A stretch of 64,000 nucleotides of DNA from Atherinomorus stipes (Eukaryota; Chordata; Actinopteri; Atheriniformes; Atherinidae): assembly GCA_023101725.1 (NCBI GenBank), contig JALJCO010003551.1, positions 106,001-170,000 of the forward strand, read 5' to 3'. The notes beneath the pieces are model-generated. The model saw nothing but the letters and a program-made list of their open reading frames with translations, was not told where the DNA came from and did not search any database. Made by a program: the position numbers and the translations under genes. This document shows positions 27,365 to 40,000 of this stretch, in pieces; position 1 is the stretch's first letter; every line of letters starts with the position of its first letter.

Positions 27365-29604
27365 ACTGAATTGACAGAACCTGGTCGCTTAGAACCTGTT
27401 CCTCTGACAGAACCTGGTCCCTTAGAACCTGTTCCCCTGACAGAACCTGGTCTCTTAGATCCTGTTCCCCTGACAGAACCTGGTCCCTTAGATCCTGTTC
27501 CTCTGACAGAACCTGGTCCCTTAGATCCTGTTCCCCTGACAGAACCTGGTCCCTTAGATCCTGTTCCTCTGACAGAACCTGGTCCCTTAGATCCTGTTCC
27601 CCTGACAGAACCTGGTCCCTTAGAACCTGTTCCCCTGACAGAACCTGGTCTCTTAGATCCTGTTCCCCTGACAGAACCTGGTCCCTTAGATCCTGTTCCC
27701 CTGACAGAACCTGGTCTCTCAGATCCTGTTCCCCTGACAGAACCTGGTCCCTTAGATCCTGTTCCCCTGACAGAACCTGGTCGCTTAGAACCTGTTCCTC
27801 TGACAGAACCTGGTCCCTTAGATCCTGTTCCCCTGACAGAACCTGGTCCCTTAGAACCTGTTCCCCTGACAGAACCTGGTCTCTTAGATCCTGTTCCCCT
27901 GACAGAACCTGGTCCCTTAGATCCTGTTCCCCTGACAGAACCTGGTCTCTCAGATCCTGTTCCCCTGACAGAACCTGGTCCCTTAGATCCTGTTCCCCTG
28001 ACAGAACCTGGTCTCTTAGAACCTGTTCCCCTGACAGAACCTGGTCCCTTAGAACCTGTTCCTCTGACAGAACCTGGTCGCTTAGATCCTGTTCCTCTGA
28101 CAGAACCTGGTCCCTTAGAACCTGTTCCCCTGACAGAACCTGGTCCCTTAGAACCTGTTCCTCTGACAGAACCTGGTCCCTTAGAACCTGTTCCCCTGAC
28201 AGAACCTGGTCCCTTAGAACCTGTTCCTCTGACAGAACCTGGTCGCTTAGATCCTGTTCCTCTGACAGAACCTGGTCCCTTAGAACCTGTTCCCCTGACA
28301 GAACCTGGTCTCTTAGATCCTGTTCCCCTGACAGAACCTGGTCGCTTAGATCCTGTTCCTCTGACAGAACCTGGTCTCTTAGATCCTGTTCCCCTGACAG
28401 AACCTGGTCCCTTAGAACCTGTTCCCCTGACAGAACCTGGTCCCTTAGAACCTGTTCCCCTGACAGAACCTGGTCTCTTAGATCCTGTTCCCCTGACAGA
28501 ACCTGGTCGCTTAGATCCTGTTCCTCTGACAGAACCTGGTCCCTTAGAACCTGTTCCCCTGACAGAACCTGGTCTCTTAGATCCTGTTCCCCTGACAGAA
28601 CCTGGTCCCTTAGATCCTGTTCCTCTGACAGAACCTGGTCCCTTAGATCCTGTTCCCCTGACAGAACCTGGTCCCTTAGAACCTGTTCCCCTGACAGAAC
28701 CTGGTCTCTTAGATCCTGTTCCCCTGACAGAACCTGGTCCCTTAGATCCTGTTCCTCTGACAGAACCTGGTCCCTTAGATCCTGTTCCCCTGACAGAACC
28801 TGGTCCCTTAGAACCTGTTCCCCTGACAGAACCTGGTCTCTTAGATCCTGTTCCCCTGACAGAACCTGGTCCCTTAGATCCTGTTCCCCTGACAGAACCT
28901 GGTCTCTCAGATCCTGTTCCCCTGACAGAACCTGGTCCCTTAGATCCTGTTCCCCTGACAGAACCTGGTCGCTTAGAACCTGTTCCTCTGACAGAACCTG
29001 GTCCCTTAGATCCTGTTCCCCTGACAGAACCTGGTCCCTTAGAACCTGTTCCCCTGACAGAACCTGGTCTCTTAGATCCTGTTCCCCTGACAGAACCTGG
29101 TCCCTTAGATCCTGTTCCCCTGACAGAACCTGGTCTCTCAGATCCTGTTCCCCTGACAGAACCTGGTCCCTTAGATCCTGTTCCCCTGACAGAACCTGGT
29201 CTCTTAGAACCTGTTCCCCTGACAGAACCTGGTCCCTTAGAACCTGTTCCTCTGACAGAACCTGGTCGCTTAGATCCTGTTCCTCTGACAGAACCTGGTC
29301 CCTTAGAACCTGTTCCCCTGACAGAACCTGGTCCCTTAGAACCTGTTCCTCTGACAGAACCTGGTCCCTTAGAACCTGTTCCCCTGACAGAACCTGGTCC
29401 CTTAGAACCTGTTCCTCTGACAGAACCTGGTCGCTTAGATCCTGTTCCTCTGACAGAACCTGGTCCCTTAGAACCTGTTCCCCTGACAGAACCTGGTCTC
29501 TTAGATCCTGTTCCCCTGACAGAACCTGGTCGCTTAGATCCTGTTCCTCTGACAGAACCTGGTCTCTTAGATCCTGTTCCCCTGACAGAACCTGGTCTTT
29601 AGGA
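27365..29604. repeat. 33 bp minisatellite (about 68 units) with higher-order duplication
   Basis: Exact 33 bp units, GACAGAACCTGGTCCCTTAG then ATCCTGTTCCCCT, vary at few positions. One frame stays open throughout as TEPGPLDPVPL repeats because 33 is divisible by three. Units 8-31 have the same variant order as units 44-67, an offset of 36 units (1188 bp). There is no sign that it is translated. Confidence 0.97.
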
Positions 29605-30690
29605 CAGAACTTTCATCACCTTGAACCTGGTCCCTCGAGGCCGGTTCTTACTCCCCAAGAACAGAGAACTTGGTTCTTGTTCCTGAGGTGGAGAACAAGA
29701 ACCAAGTTCTGTGTTTTGTGGAACATGTAACTGGTTTTAAATAGAACCCGTTTCCTCTGACAGAACTTTTCCCAGACAGAACCTCCACTCCAGTTCTTCT
29801 ACTGGTTCTGTTAATGGTTAAACTGGAAGCTTAGCCTCACACAAACGGACTCGGATTCTGCCCCAGTAACCGTTTGCATTCGGACCTGAACAAGCGGGCC
29901 TGATTGGGTCTGACCCAATCTGGTTTATCTGGACTCGGTTCTGAAATCAGGAACAGAACAAAGCTGCTGAATGACGGAAGAAAAGATGAGAGAAGAGAAA
30001 AAGGAGGGAACAGAAAGACGACAAACATCATCAGAACCGAAGCGGGTCCGGTTCATCACAGAACTATGAGACCTAAAGCGGGCCAGCGGCCCTCCAGACA
30101 GGCTGGAAAAAGAACTGAAACAGAATCAGCAAACAACGACTCGTCTGTTCGGTTCTGTTTGGTTCTGGTTCCTCCTCGACATGTCTTTGGTCCACATCGT
30201 TATCGGATCAGAACCGCGTCCACGTGTTGCTCAGGTGACGTCTGAAGCGGGGATGTCCTGCTGGTTCTGGATGGAGATCAGGTTTGTTTGATCCACATGC
30301 CTCCGTTTGGACCTGATGAGACGCAGAACCAGTGAACCTCTGAACAGAACCGCCTCTAGAACCGCTGATCATGTTACCATGGCGATGAACGGGCTAAAAT
30401 AACATGTCTGTTTTTTGTTTCTTGTCTTTTTTCCTCTCTGGACCCGCGTCCACACAAGAACCCGGTTTCCGTTGCCAGAACTCCTGCTCGGGTTTCGGTC
30501 CGGGTGAGAGTCGGAGGAACAGAAACACAACCAGGAGGAACCGAGTCCGGTCCGACGAGTCAGAACCGCTTCGAGCGGGTTTCTGTTTGTGTTTCTGAAC
30601 GTTCCAGACGAGGAAAAGTAAAAAGCAGATCTGGAACAGGAGACCTGCAGCACCGTGGAGCGCTCAGAACCGGTCCAGAGCGGGTTCTGC
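29605..30690. other. Region downstream of gabrr2 stop; probable 3' UTR near 30690
   Basis: The sense-strand 3' UTR of gabrr2 should begin at 30690 and run left. I see no convincing AATAAA close to the stop on the minus strand. The rest is rich in GGTTCT/AGAACC words with no gene. Confidence 0.4.
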
Positions 30691-31026
30691 TCAGCAGTAG
30701 ACGGACCAGTAGATGAGGTTGAAGAAGATGTAGGAGCCGGGGAAGATCATGCGGGAGTACGTGTCGATGGCGTGGGTGTTCTGGATGATGTTGAGCGCGC
30801 GCAGGCTCTTCCTCTTCTTGGCGCCGGTGGACTCGCTGCTCATGGACAGGTGCACCACCATGTGCTCCGGCTTCTCCGGGACCTTCTGCTTCTCCTCCGG
30901 CTCCTCCTCCGGCACCATGGGCTCCTCCGTGTACCCGGCCAGGCTGTTGGTGTCCGCCTCGCTGTAGGTGCCGTCCAGCATGGTCATGGTTCTGGTCTGG
31001 GAGATGCTGCAGGTGCAGGGCAGCGA
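30691..31026 (-). CDS. gabrr2: gabrr2 last exon: M3-M4 loop, M4 and stop
   Basis: A 336 bp phase 0 exon including TGA. It starts [20 protein letters not shown] and holds the variable intracellular loop ([19 protein letters not shown]). It ends [20 protein letters not shown] and NLIYWSVYC, the M4 helix and short extracellular tail typical of rho subunits. The acceptor is TTCCCTGCAG. Confidence 0.95.
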   Translation of the reverse strand, partial: SLPCTCSISQTRTMTMLDGTYSEADTNSLAGYTEEPMVPEEEPEEKQKVPEKPEHMVVHLSMSSESTGAKKRKSLRALNIIQNTHAIDTYSRMIFPGSYIFFNLIYWSVYC

Positions 31027-34000
31027 CTGCAGGGAACAAACAGATGATGTCATCCTGGTGATTCAGGAAACATGTCGGGATGATCGGACACTTTTTATTT
31101 GATTATCTTTTAAGGATTGATCTGATGTTAGGATATTGGCGTCTGAAAATCTGGATCAATACCGATATTCAGTTTTTAAAGCCAATATCAGCTGATACCA
31201 GTACGGACCGATCGTGCATCTCTAAAACAGACCGCTGTCAGATGCTGTTAGCCTTCCTGTGCACGTCTATGGTCACATGACCAGCTAACATTCGCTACAG
31301 TCAGAAAACTAAAAACTTTATTAACAAAAAAAAAAAACTACAAGTACACAAAAACAAAGATTTCATAACATTTTCTCCTTACTTAAAATTTTATAACATA
31401 TCCTCACTAATTTTTTCATTTTATTACATCATCTTCTCACTAAAGATGTTTATGGAAGATGATGAGGGCCACTAAAGAAAAAAACAAATTCTGAAAAACA
31501 AAATGTAAAAAATTTTACTTGAATCTCAGAATTCAAACTTTTTTCCAGCACATAAAAAAAAACAAATTCAGGCGAATTTCTTTTGAGAATTTTGAAATTA
31601 AAGTTTGAATTGTGACTTTTTTCCACAGCATAAAAAAAGACATTTCTGGAAAAAGTCGAAAAGTCAGGAAATTTTAAAAAATTTTTTTCCAATTTCTGAA
31701 AAGTCAAAATTCTATGGAAGAGGATTGGCTATTTTAAAAAAAAATTTCGGAGAAAAAAGTCCCAATTTCTGATTTTTATCTCAGAATTCTGACTTTTTCC
31801 AGAACATTAAAAAAAGAAAAATTGGGAGATTTTTTTTTCATTTTCTGAAAAAAAGTCAGAATTCTGACTTTTTTCCGGAATGTTAAAAAAAACAATCACA
31901 TTTTGGGAAGATTTTTTTTCTGTTTCTGAAAAAAAAAAAAAAAAAAAAACGATCGGAGGTTAAAGTCAGAAGTTTGACTTTTTCCAGAATATCAAACCAA
32001 AAAAAACAATAAAATTTTGGGGAGATTTTGTTTTTTAAATTTTTGAAAAAAAGTCACAAATCTACGGAAGAGGATTAGGCATTGGAGAAAAAAAAACAAG
32101 AAACGCCTGCCCCGCTGGTCAAACAATTTCTTTAACATTCTGGAAAAAAGTCAGAATTTTTTTTTTTTCTCTAATTTTTGAAAAAAATCTGAATTCTGAG
32201 AAGCATCTGACCAGAATTCAGACTTTTTTCAGAAATTGAAACAAACAAAAAAAACTCCTTTATTTAAATGTTCTGAAAAAAAAATCTGAATTGTGACTTT
32301 TGTCTCAAAATGTTTTTCTTCAGTGGCCCTCCTCTGCTTCCGTATGTTATCAGATTATCTGCTTACTAAAACTTTTATGACATCATCTCCTCCCTGGTTT
32401 AGACTTGAGTGACTGTGACATCAGCAGTGATGTCATAGATAGATACTTTTTACATCCCAAAGGGGGGAATCTCGGGTGCCCTGGAGCAAATATTAAGTGT
32501 CATACATTCAACAACGCGAGCATATTACAAACATAAATAGAAATTATAAAAAGTTACTAACGATAGAAATAAAGTACGCAAGAGTCTAAACATCTACGAA
32601 CCAACGCACCTGCGAGCGCGCCCGCTCCCTCATCTTGCGCTCGCGCCGGTCCTGGACGGTGGACAGGTAGTTGACGGCGGCGTACTCCAGCACGGAGAGG
32701 AAGACGAAGACGAAGCTCACCCACAGGTAGATGTCCACGGCCTTGATGTAGGACACGCGGGGCATGGAGGCGTTGACCCCCGTGATGATGGTGGACATGG
32801 TGAGGACAGTCGTGATGCCTGCGGAGACACCACAGCTGGTGAGGACACGCTGGAGACCTGGACCAGAGCTGGACCAGAGTCCAGACCTGCACAGACCTGA
32901 ACCAGATTTTTACCAGAGTCCAGACCTGGACCAGAGCTGAACAAGACCTGAATCTGACCTGAACCAGAGTCCAGACCTGGACCAGACCTGTAGCAGAGTC
33001 CAGACCTGGACCAGAGCTGAACAAGACCTGAATCTGACCTGAACCAGAGTCCAGACCTGGACCACAGTCCAGACCTGCACAGACCTGGACCAGACCTGAA
33101 TCTGACCTGAACTGGACCAGAGTCCAGACCTGCACAGACCTGGACCAGAGCTGGACCGGAGTCCAGACCTGTACCAGACCTGTACCAGAGCTGGACCAGA
33201 CCTGAAACAGACCTAACCAGACCTGGACCAGAGCTGAACCAGACCTGTACAGACCTGAACCAGAGCTGGACCAGATTTGTACCAGACCTGGACCAGACTC
33301 CAGACCTGTAATGAGCTGGACCAGAGTCCAGACCTGTACAGACCTGGACCAGAGCTGGACCAGATTCGTACCAGACCTGACCAGACCTGGACCAGACCTG
33401 TACAGAGCTGAACCAGAGTCCAGACCTGTACAGACCTGGACCAGACCTGAATCTGACCTGAACCAGAGTTCAGGTCTTTTCCAGGTCTGGTACAGGTCTG
33501 GACCAGACCTGAACCGGAGTCCAGACCTAAACCAGACCTGGACCAGAGTCCAGACCTGTACCAGTCTCATGGGCTCCTCTCTGTTTCTCTTCTTCCTAAG
33601 CAGACCCCGTCTTTCTTGTCCTCTCCACCCCCAAATAGTCCAGGACCTCGTTCCAGACTGTGGTCCTGATGGAGGTTTTCTGTCCTGGTTCTGGTCCCGA
33701 TGGAGGTTTTCCTTCTTGGTTCTGGTCCTGATGGAGGTTTTTCTTCCTGGTTCTGGTCCCGATGGAGGTTTTTCTTCTTGGTTCTGGTCCGGATGGAGGT
33801 TTTTCTTCTTGGTTCTGGTCCGGATGGAGGTTTTCCTTCCTGGTCCTGGTCCTGATGGAGGTTTTTCTTCCTGGTTCTGGTCCCGATGGAGGTTTTTCCT
33901 CCTGGTTCTGGTCCTGATGGAGGTTTTCCTTCTTGGTTCTGGTCCCGATGGAGGTTTTTCTTCTTGGTTCTGGTCCCGATGGAGGTTTTCCTTCCTGGTT

Positions 34001-37000
34001 CTGGTCCTGATGGAGGTTTTCCTTCTTGGTTCTGGTCCCGATGGAGGTTTTTCTTCTTGGTTCTGGTCCCGATGGAGGTTTTTCTTCTTGGTTCTGGTCC
34101 CGATGGAGGTTTTCCTTCCTGGTCCTGGTCCCGATGGAGGTTTTTCTTCCTGGTTCTGGTCCCGATGGAGGTTTTTCCTCCTGGTTCTGGTCCTGATGGA
34201 GGTTTTCCTTCTTGGTTCTGGTCCCGATGGAGGTTTTCCTTCCTGGTTCTGGTCCCGATGGAGGTTTTACTTCCTGGTTCTGGACCTGATGGAGGTTTAT
34301 CTTCCTGGTTCTGGACCTGATGGAGGTTTATCTTCCTGGTTCTGGTCCCGATGGAGGTTTTCCTTCCTGGTTCTGGTTCTGATGGGGGTCTTCCTCTCCA
34401 CTGTCTCCTTGTGTAGCTCTGTTATTATTTTTCTGAACTGTTTCATATGAACTGGACTGATGCGGATCCTTCTGGACCGGACTGAACCAGAACCTGTGGG
34501 GGAACTCCAGAGCAGAGAGACAGCGGCGGCTCCACCCTCAGAGACGGCGAGCTGGTCTCCGAGGAGCCAGAAGAAAGAGGGAAAGCGAAGTGATATAAAT
34601 CCAGCAGAAGATCAGAAGATCAGTCGGCGGCTCCCAGCAGGAGACCAAGTCTCTGCGCTCAGCGCTCAAAACAAAATAATTCAAAGCCAGTGTGTGATGA
34701 CATGTGTGCGCAGTCCCTGCTGGACGGGTGTCGCAGCCCGCTTTCATCCTCCAGCGCTTCAAAGCTTCCCAGCTGTCGCTCACCTAAAGAGACCCGGGCC
34801 GGCACGGCCCGCCGGTCGATCCAGAAGGAGACCCAGGACAGCATGACCATGAGCGTGGCGGGGAAGTAGGTCTGCAGCAGGAAGAAGAAGATGTGGCGTC
34901 GCAGCGTGAAGTTGATGTAGAGACGGTTGTACCAGCCTGCGGAGGCAGAGAGAGCCATCAGAACCGGTCTGAGCCCACGACCCGGGTCAGAGGAACCACA
35001 GCCTGCTCAGGTGAACTCAGAAACTGTTTGATATGCTGTCAGTCTGCAGCCGTCAGATCAGAGAAACATTTGTATAAATTTACATTTCTTCCTCCTCCTC
35101 CTCCTCCCCCCAAAGACAGAAATACACATTTGATCTCCCTGCAGACACCCCCCCCCCCCTAAAACCGCCACCCTGATGTGGAGAATTTATCTCTGCTTGT
35201 TTATTTCCATCTGAAAAGCTGTGAAATCAAATGAGAATCTTTGATCTAAAATAAAGAAAATCGCTGCGATTTCAGGAGGATTTAATCACCTGAAGAAGAA
35301 GCAGAACCGTGGTTCATCTGAACGTGACCAGAACTGCACTGCAAAAACTCAAATCTTACCAAGTAGATTTTTCTCATTTCTAATCAAAATATCTCATCAC
35401 ACGCAAAATAAGACAAAATCACCTAAAGAGAAACATTTCTGTGAGATATAAGAACTTGAAAAGTTCTTAGAAAATTTCTGTGAATGCACGATATTGCAAT
35501 TTTGGCCGATATAGGATACACCGATTTTTTAAAACTCGTGGCCGATAACCAATATCGATATTAGAGCTGAAAAAAATAAGCAGTCATTGCAAAAAGCAGT
35601 TTTGTTATCCAAAAAGTATTGATACACTGAAATATTGCGATATATTGCAAATGCTGATATTAAATCGATATTTAAAAATGCGGTGTTGATCTATTTTACT
35701 TAAAAAATCTCACGATATTTTGTGAATTTTTGCGAAATTTCGTTAGTAGAGTAGATCAATACCGCGTTCTTAAATGTTGATATATCAGCATATGAAAATA
35801 TTAAATTTTCGTGAATTCTTGCGAGATTTCATTCGTAAAATAGATCAACACTGCATTTTTAAATGTCAATATGATATCAGCATGTCAAAATATCGCGATA
35901 TTTAAGTATCAATATGTCTGTAAAAAAAGTTTTTGAAGAAGACTTTAGAAACAGGGGGCTAATCGGTTAAATATCGGACAAATATCAGTGGGGTGGCGAT
36001 GTTCGACACTCAGTTTTAAGGCCGATACAGGCTGATACCGATAGGGGGCCGATTATATCGTGCATCCCTAAAAATTTTACTTGTTTTATTGTCAGAATTT
36101 TTTTGCTTATTACAAGCAAAAGAATTAACTTATTTTTAAAAATCCTTTCTTTCCATCGAGTGTTAGATGTTTGTTTCTAGATGAAGCTGCAGATGCAGCT
36201 TCAGGGCTTCTGTTAGCGTTAGCATTAATGTTAGCATTAGCTCATGCTTCATCCAGACTCAGCTCTGCTTTGTTATCTCCACTCACTAATCCATATTTAA
36301 TAGATTGGAGTGGATTTTTGCCTCTTTAGGGGCGGTTTGGGACCATTTTTATCTTCATTTTTTAGTTTAAATTCTTCTTTACAACGTTAGCTACAGGCTA
36401 GCAGCTAGCTGAGTGTCTTCTTCTGCTTGTTTATTTAACTCAGACAAATTAGCGCCACCAGGTGGGGGGAGGCTACATTGCAACTCATCCAGTCATAAAT
36501 AACAGTGTAAATATACGGTCCTCGCAGCCTCTAGGTGGCGCTGGAGGCCCGAGCTTGGGCCGAGGCCCCATTGTTAAGAGTCACTGGTGTAGATGACTGT
36601 GGAGCACAAGTTTCATTTCCTTTCATTTGATATGTATTTAGTGCTGGACTGATGCGGCGTTGTGGCTGTGGAGATGAATGTTGTACGTTGGCTGCTATTA
36701 TGCCGTATTACGTTTAACTTGAAGTGTGTTTCGCACATTTTAAAAAGATTTGTGCTTCTTGTAGCCGAGCTTCTGCAGTTTAAATTAATGTGTCACCTTG
36801 CAATAATCTCCATCATTAATGAATCATTTGTGCTTACCAATAAGCAAAGAAATCTACCAACTGAAGAAGTGAAATTTTCTGGATAAGATTTCTTGAAATA
36901 AGATGCGTTGCCTTAATTTTGACTAGAAATGAGAAAAACATACTTGGTAAGATTGGAGTTTTTTTGCAGTGTGATTGTAGACAGAGGCGGCGCATCGGGC

Positions 37001-40000
37001 CGCCCTGTTACCGTGGTGACGCACCTGTGCTGCTGTAGAAGGCCAAGCGGGAGGTGGTGTGGAACTTCTGGATCAGGAACTGGGATAAGGAGATCCTGTC
37101 GTCGGTGCTGAGCGACTCGTCGCCGCTCTTCCAGTACAGCATCAGGTCTTCGTCCGTGTACGCGTCTGGAAAACAGCAGAGTTCCTGTCAGAACGACTCA
37201 CACGTTTACGGTCTCATCTTCATCTTCGCATCAGTAAAATCTGTCGAGTCTGGAGGTTCAGCTCCCCGTGGTCACGTCCACACGTTGGCTTCTGGGTTTC
37301 TGCTTGTCTGCCCTCAGAGTTTATTTTCATTTCATTCACATATTTAAAGAAGCAATTTCTCCTTTATTAACTGATTCTGAGATTAACTATGATCAATTAT
37401 CAACTTATATTAACTATTATTATTAACTATTGCATTAACTGGATTTCGAATAAACTAGAATTTAGTATAAATGGGGATTTATTATAATCTGGAATTTATT
37501 GCAAACTGATTTCATATAAACTGGATTTAGAATAAACTGGAATTTAGTATAAACGGGGATTTAATGTGAAATGGATTTCATATAAACTGGATCTAGTATA
37601 ATCTGGAATTTAATGTAAACTGGATTAAGTATAAATGTGGAAACATTATAATCTGGAATTGATTGTGAACTGTTTTAATATAAACTGGATTTAGTACCAA
37701 CTGGAGTTTGATATGAACTGGATTCAATGTAAACTGGATTTAATAAAAACTGGATTTTGTATAAACATGGATTATTATAATCTGGGAATGATTGTGAACT
37801 GATTTATTATAAACTGGATTTAGTACAAACTGGTTTTAATATAAACTGGATTTAGAATAAACTGGAATTTAATGTGAACTGGATTTAGTATAAATGTGGA
37901 AACATTATAATCTGGAATTGATTGTGAACTGTTTTAGTACCAACTGTAATTTGATATGAACTGGATTCAATGTAAACTGGATTTAGTATAAACTGGATTT
38001 AGTATAAACTGGATTTTATAAAAACTGGATTTTGTATAAACATGGACTATTATAATCTGGGAATGATTGTGAACTGATTTATTATAAACTGGATTTAGTA
38101 CAAACTGGATTTAATATAAACTGGATTTAGAATAAACTGGAATTTAATATAAACTGGATTTAGAATAAACTGGAATTTAGTATAAACGGGGATTTAAGGT
38201 GAAATGGATTTAATATAAACTGGATTTAGTATAATCTGGAATTTAATGTGAACTGGATTTAGTATAAATGTGGAAACATTATAATCTGGAATTGATTGTG
38301 AACTGTTTTAATATAAACTGGATTTAGTACCAACTGGAGTTTGATATGAACTGGATTCAATGTAAACTGGATTTAGTATAAACTGGATTTAATAAAAACT
38401 GGATTTTGTATAAACATGGACTATTATAATCTGGGAATGATTGTGAACTGATTTATTATAAACTGGATTTAGTACAAACTGGATTTAATATAAACTGGAT
38501 TTAATATAAACTGGATTTAGAATAAACTGGAATTTAGTATAAACGGGGATTTAATATAAACTGGATTTAGTATAAATGTGGAAACATAATCTGGAATTGA
38601 TTGTGAACTGTTTTAATATAAAGTGGATTTAGTACCAACTGGAGTTTGATATGAACTGGATTCAATGTAAACTGGATTTAGTAGAAACTGGATTTAATAA
38701 AAACTGGATTTTGTATAAACTGGATTTAATAAAAACTGGATTTTGTATAAACATGGACTATTATAATCTGGGAATGATTGTGAACTGATTTATGATAAAC
38801 TGGATTTAGTACAAACTGGAGTTTATCATAAACAGGGATTTAATACACATAAATAATAAACAAAGGATCTGGTACAAAACTGTTCCCAGAAGTTCTGATG
38901 AGGAAATCCGGTTCTGTCCAGACTACCTCACGGATTCTTCTCCGTGTAAACACGTGCTCCTGATCATTGATCGGGCGGATCATTGATCCGTTCACGTGGG
39001 TTACCAGATGTTCTGCAGAAACACTTTCAGAACATTCTGGACCCGGTTCCGTCAGGACTGTCGGTGTGCAGCTGGCCGACAGGAAACAGCTGACTGGCTC
39101 TAAAGATGGCGTCTGCCTCCATCCTCACCGCGATCGGAGCTGTGGAAAGTTCTCCAACTTCATTCCACCTTTGAAGTGTGTTTTGGACGATTTTGCATGT
39201 TTATTCTTTTATGTCTGTTGTTTGTTTGTTCAGAGAATCCAGCTGAGAAGTCTCACTTGATTTTCATCCGGGGGATTGTTTACTTTGATGTAAAGATGAC
39301 TGGTACTCGGGGAGTTAATGAAAAGCTCAGACTCTTCAGACTCCTTGTGTCTGCGCTGTAGAGAGAGCAGGAAGAATCTCGCAGGACTTTCTCACACTTT
39401 CACATGGCGTACTGACGGAGATTTCTGCCTGGAAACAGCGAGGCAGCGGTGAGGAGGGAGCTGGAACCCATCACACAGGAAGAAACAGCCAGATTATATC
39501 TGATGTGGAACCTGACAGCCGTGCTGTTGGTTAAATTCTTCAGACTTTCTCAGAGTGATGCAGTTTTTCTGCTTATTACAAGCAAAGAGTGCAGAAAATA
39601 TGGACGTAGCATCCGGTCACGTCCGAATAGAGGAAAGTGAAGCCAAGTGGGCGTGTCCCACCGTCGCCATCTTTCCGTGTCACGTGTGTCGTCACTTCCA
39701 CAAAATACTAAAATGGGCAAAGCGCGGCCTTGGGGCAAATGATTGACAGCTGACGTACTTTGGGCTAAATGCTACCGAGCTAATGAAGATTAGCCTCCTG
39801 AGTGGCATGTTTGGACTTGCTAAAAACTGCTGTTGTGCTACTCTGCTGCAAACAAGGAGCTAACTGTTAGCCACTGGCCAGCATCAGGTCTGCCACCTGT
39901 CAATCAAAAGGACACGCCCCTAATTATGTGTAATTTCAAGATGAAATAACATCTAAATGGATGAATTATAAAAAAAAATTCACCCCTGTCACAGTTGATT

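Noticed and set aside
27371..29602. 743-codon open frame of TEPGPLDPVPL repeats
   Set aside because: Its openness follows from a 33 bp unit with no stop in that frame. There are no flanking exons, no unique domain and no upstream start context.
27365..29604. Steroid-receptor sites in the 33 bp array (AGAACC and TGTTCC)
   Set aside because: The half-sites are not arranged as an inverted pair with 3 bp spacing, unlike the 41 bp array.
33311..34450. 379-codon plus-strand frame
   Set aside because: A 31 bp minisatellite plus CCAGACCTG repeats, antisense to gabrr2 introns.
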